A stretch of 64,000 nucleotides of DNA from the NCBI RefSeq assembly GCF_000526935.1, contig NZ_JAHA01000019.1, forward strand, positions 496,001-560,000. The letters run 5' to 3'. Origin of the DNA: Butyrivibrio sp. FCS014 (GTDB taxonomy: Bacteria > Bacillota > Clostridia > Lachnospirales > Lachnospiraceae). The notes under the pieces were generated by a model that did not search any database, had not been told where the DNA came from, and saw only the letters and a program-made list of their open reading frames with translations. Shown in pieces: positions 61,725 to 64,000 of the stretch. A program made the position numbers and the translations under genes. Numbering within the stretch: the stretch's first letter is position 1; each line of letters opens with the position of its first letter.

Positions 61725-63215
61725 TTATCCTCTGCGCTCCTCAAGGATTTCCTTTATAAGATCCCTCTCATCCATGGGATACTTAACGCCCTTGATCTCC
61801 TGGTAGTCCTCATGCCCCTTGCCTGCAAGGACTATGATATCTCCCTGCTCAGCATTATCGATGGCGTAGGCAATGGCTTCCTTGCGGTCTGTGATCTTGA
61901 TATACTTGCCGTCGGTTTTCTTCATGCCGGTCTCAATGTCGTTCATGATCTCTTCCGGCTCTTCAAATCTTGGGTTATCTGAAGTGATAATGGTAAAGTC
62001 GGCATATCTTCCACTGACTTCGCCCATCTCGAATCTGCGAAGCTTACTTCTGTTGCCGCCGCAGCCAAAGAGGCATACCAGCCTGTTGGGGCGATAGTCC
62101 CTTAAGGTTGAAAGAAGGCTCTTAAGGGCCATTGCGTTGTGGGCATAGTCGATCATGAGAGTAAACTCATCCGAAACCTTTACCATCTCAATTCTGCCTT
62201 TAACCTTGGCATTCTTGAGCGCGGGAGCTATCTCATCTGCAGTGCAGCCAAAGTGTCTTGCAACAGCTATTGCGCAAAGCGCATTATATACACTGAACTT
62301 ACCGGGAGTACGGATCTCAGCGTGAACATTTATAAGTCCGTCTGTATCAAAGAACACTCCCAGTTCTCCGGGCTTTCTGATATATGCAAGATTGATGGCT
62401 CTAAGGTCAACGCCCTCGCCAAAGCCGTAGGTCTCTACTTCACAGGTATGGCCTTCAAGAATGTCATCGGTATGGATATCGTCGCCGTTGCAAATGCCTA
62501 CTTTGCACTGTTTGAACAGAAGTCCCTTGCAGTGCATGTAGTCATCAAAATCCTTGTGCTCATTGGGTCCGATATGGTCTGCCTCGATATTGGTAAAGAT
62601 ACCTATATCAAAGATAAAGCCCTGGCTTCTGTGGAGCATAAGTCCCTGAGAGGAAACCTCCATAACAACCGCATCGCATCCGGCCTCTACCATTCTGGCC
62701 ATATACTCCTGAAGTGTATAGGACTCGGGAGTTGTGTTTTCGGAATGGATATGCTCATCCCCGATGATAACCTCAATTGTTCCTATAAGGCCTACCTTAT
62801 GACCGGCATTCTCCAGCATGCTGCGGATAAGATAGGTAGTGGTGGTCTTGCCTTTGGTTCCTGTTATTCCGATGGTCTTAAGCTTTCTTGCCGGATGGTC
62901 AAAATATGCTGCCGATATGAAAGCCATGGCATATCTGGTGCTCTCAACTCTGATAACAGGCATTTTGCAGTCTTCCGGAAGATCCACCTCGTGCTCGACC
63001 ACAACAGCGGCGGCTCCGGCCTCGGCAGCCTGTGAAGCGCAGCTATGTCCGTCAAAATTAGCTCCCTTGATGCAGATGAAAAGAGATCCCTCTTCAATCT
63101 TCCTGTTATCGTTAACCACATTTTTGATCTCAATGTCTGCGGCGTTTAAGATCTCCTTGCTGTTTCCTGCAGTGATATCATACTTAAGTTCTTCCAACAG
63201 TTTTTCAAGTTTCAT
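61725..63215 (-). CDS. murE: UDP-N-acetylmuramoyl-tripeptide synthetase MurE
   Basis: 496 aa from the ATG at 63215; the frame runs four codons further, but GGAGG lies within those codons, 5 bases before this ATG. P-loop 'GTKGKTTT' at 119-126, 'YAHNAMALKSLL' central motif, and the substrate motif 'SDNPRFEEPEEI': DNPR predicts meso-diaminopimelate as the added amino acid (DNPA would suggest lysine). It adds the third residue of the peptidoglycan stem peptide in the cytoplasm. Followed by priA. Confidence 0.94.
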   Translation of the reverse strand: MKLEKLLEELKYDITAGNSKEILNAADIEIKNVVNDNRKIEEGSLFICIKGANFDGHSCASQAAEAGAAAVVVEHEVDLPEDCKMPVIRVESTRYAMAFISAAYFDHPARKLKTIGITGTKGKTTTTYLIRSMLENAGHKVGLIGTIEVIIGDEHIHSENTTPESYTLQEYMARMVEAGCDAVVMEVSSQGLMLHRSQGFIFDIGIFTNIEADHIGPNEHKDFDDYMHCKGLLFKQCKVGICNGDDIHTDDILEGHTCEVETYGFGEGVDLRAINLAYIRKPGELGVFFDTDGLINVHAEIRTPGKFSVYNALCAIAVARHFGCTADEIAPALKNAKVKGRIEMVKVSDEFTLMIDYAHNAMALKSLLSTLRDYRPNRLVCLFGCGGNRSKLRRFEMGEVSGRYADFTIITSDNPRFEEPEEIMNDIETGMKKTDGKYIKITDRKEAIAYAIDNAEQGDIIVLAGKGHEDYQEIKGVKYPMDERDLIKEILEERRG

Positions 63216-63392
63216 AGTTTCCTCCATTAATTTAATTCATAATCAAATTAAATCATCTACTAATATTATCTATATTTAGCTAAAATATTTTTAATTATTT
63301 ACACACAAATGCGTCACATTTATAATGTATATTATTAAGAAAGATATGAGTTATGTACTAACTCATCATCTCCCCCTCATAAGAAACCGCAG

Positions 63393-63412
63393 ACACACGC
63401 CTTCGCGTGTGT
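63393..63412. other. stem-loop between recJ and murE
   Basis: ACACACGC (63393-63400) pairs with GCGTGTGT (63405-63412), CTTC loop. T-rich only on the plus strand, although the genes are on the minus strand, so a terminator role for recJ is uncertain. Confidence 0.5.
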
Positions 63413-63433
63413 TTTTGTGGTTTTAGGGGTTTT

Positions 63434-64000
63434 TTATGTGAAATCGCTCATTATGATCTGCATGCTCCCGTTGTAATCATTGATACCGGGATAGAAGGCT
63501 ACGCACACACTCATGGGATCATCTGTCCTAATACCATTATACAGAGCATCCACCTTATCCTGTCCATATCTTTCCCTTAGGAAATCGTGCCATTTTTCAA
63601 GATCGCCGAAATACATCATATCCATTTCGAGATCACCGTCAGCAACCCTATACTTGCCAAAATTTTTATTCTTGCCTATAAGGCTTCCCCTTAGCAGTTT
63701 CACATTCTTTCTGGCAAACACAGGCTTGGGATTGCCGTTTCCGAAGGGTTCAAGCTTCTCCATGTCCTTAACAAGCTCTTTATCCGCATAGGCAAAAGGC
63801 AGCTCCATATCTATATGCAGCACGGGAACAAAGTCCTCTTCTGAAAGACCACAGTTTTCGCAGAGTCTTTCCCTGAGCACCTCTATGTTCTCCTTGGGCA
63901 GGGATAGTCCTGCCGCCATTTTGTGTCCGCCGAATTTGGTAAACAGCTCTTTTACCTCGGAAAGACGCTCGAACATGTCATATTTCTCAATGGATCTTCC
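63434..64000 (-). CDS. recJ: single-stranded-DNA exonuclease RecJ, C-terminal part
   Basis: The frame is open to the right window edge; the N-terminal DHH catalytic domain is outside. Visible are 'GRSIEKYDMFERLSEV' and the DHHA1 motif 'FTKFGGHKMAAGLSL', followed by an OB-fold region ('LEPFGNGNPKPVF') that binds single-stranded DNA. RecJ degrades 5' single strands in recombination and repair. Its C-terminal end is 218 bases from murE. Confidence 0.88.
   Translation of the reverse strand, partial: GRSIEKYDMFERLSEVKELFTKFGGHKMAAGLSLPKENIEVLRERLCENCGLSEEDFVPVLHIDMELPFAYADKELVKDMEKLEPFGNGNPKPVFARKNVKLLRGSLIGKNKNFGKYRVADGDLEMDMMYFGDLEKWHDFLRERYGQDKVDALYNGIRTDDPMSVCVAFYPGINDYNGSMQIIMSDFT

Noticed and set aside
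62139..63035. 298-codon plus-strand ORF
   Set aside because: Antisense shadow of murE.

Overview
The window looks like chromosomal DNA of a motile, Gram-positive-type anaerobe of the Lachnospiraceae (Butyrivibrio-like; this placement is inference). The support is gene content: paired GlgC/GlgD, a PASTA-type Ser/Thr kinase next to its PP2C phosphatase, MurE with the DNPR motif typical of meso-diaminopimelate peptidoglycan, three chemoreceptors, c-di-GMP-style signalling proteins, several lipoprotein solute-binding proteins, and strong AGGAGG ribosome-binding sites. No rRNA, tRNA, CRISPR array, phage gene or transposase was recognised. Nearly all genes lie on the minus strand; the plus-strand exceptions are glgC-glgD, one chemoreceptor, a tiny ORF and a lipoprotein.

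Layout. 1-7.3 kb: four-gene minus-strand signalling cluster (HDOD protein, 7TM/degenerate GGDEF/degenerate EAL hybrid histidine kinase, stand-alone response regulator, and a second 7TM/GGDEF-like/EAL-like protein cut by the window edge). 7.4-10.7 kb: a family 2 glycosyltransferase divergent from the glycogen genes glgC-glgD. 10.9-16.6 kb: three methyl-accepting chemotaxis proteins with three different sensor regions. 16.7-18.2 kb: small genes and a lipoprotein. 18.3-21.1 kb: a large Fe-S/FAD oxidoreductase. 21.3-30.3 kb: pepF-oppABCDF, oligopeptide import plus an intracellular peptidase. 30.4-34.7 kb: a cytoplasmic GH13 enzyme, an old-yellow-enzyme-type enoate reductase and a patatin-like lipase. 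34.8-37.6 kb: an HD-GYP protein and a histidine phosphatase. 37.6-45.5 kb: the housekeeping run fmt, zinc peptidase, rsmB, rlmN, stp, prkC, rsgA. 45.7-46.8 kb: a cupin gene and a repeat-filled intergenic region. 46.8-57.7 kb: a maltodextrin/starch locus (GH31, neopullulanase-like GH13, MalG, MalF, MalE, secreted GH13 lipoprotein, LacI regulator). 57.8-64 kb: a beta-propeller-like lipoprotein, def, priA, murE and the C-terminal part of recJ.

How it fits together. priA-def-fmt-rsmB-rlmN-stp-prkC-rsgA is a familiar Firmicutes gene order. Here about 13 kb carrying the maltodextrin locus and a cupin gene sits between def and fmt, and fmt has its own good promoter. The maltodextrin locus is probably controlled by its LacI protein: three 16-bp near-palindromes of form GGTTnAnCGnTnAACC lie on the malE and lacI promoters. 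It has no ATPase gene, so a shared ATPase elsewhere is expected. Imported maltodextrin would feed the cytoplasmic GH13 and GH31 enzymes, with glgC-glgD for glycogen storage.

The less ordinary items are: the signalling cluster at the left edge; an array of five ~37-bp hairpin units (one pair of arms differing by a compensatory change) with a 17-bp tandem repeat beside it at 46.27-46.75 kb; large extra extracytoplasmic segments in both OppA and OppC, the OppC one built from a recurring motif; and a 13-bp triplication on the glgD stop codon.
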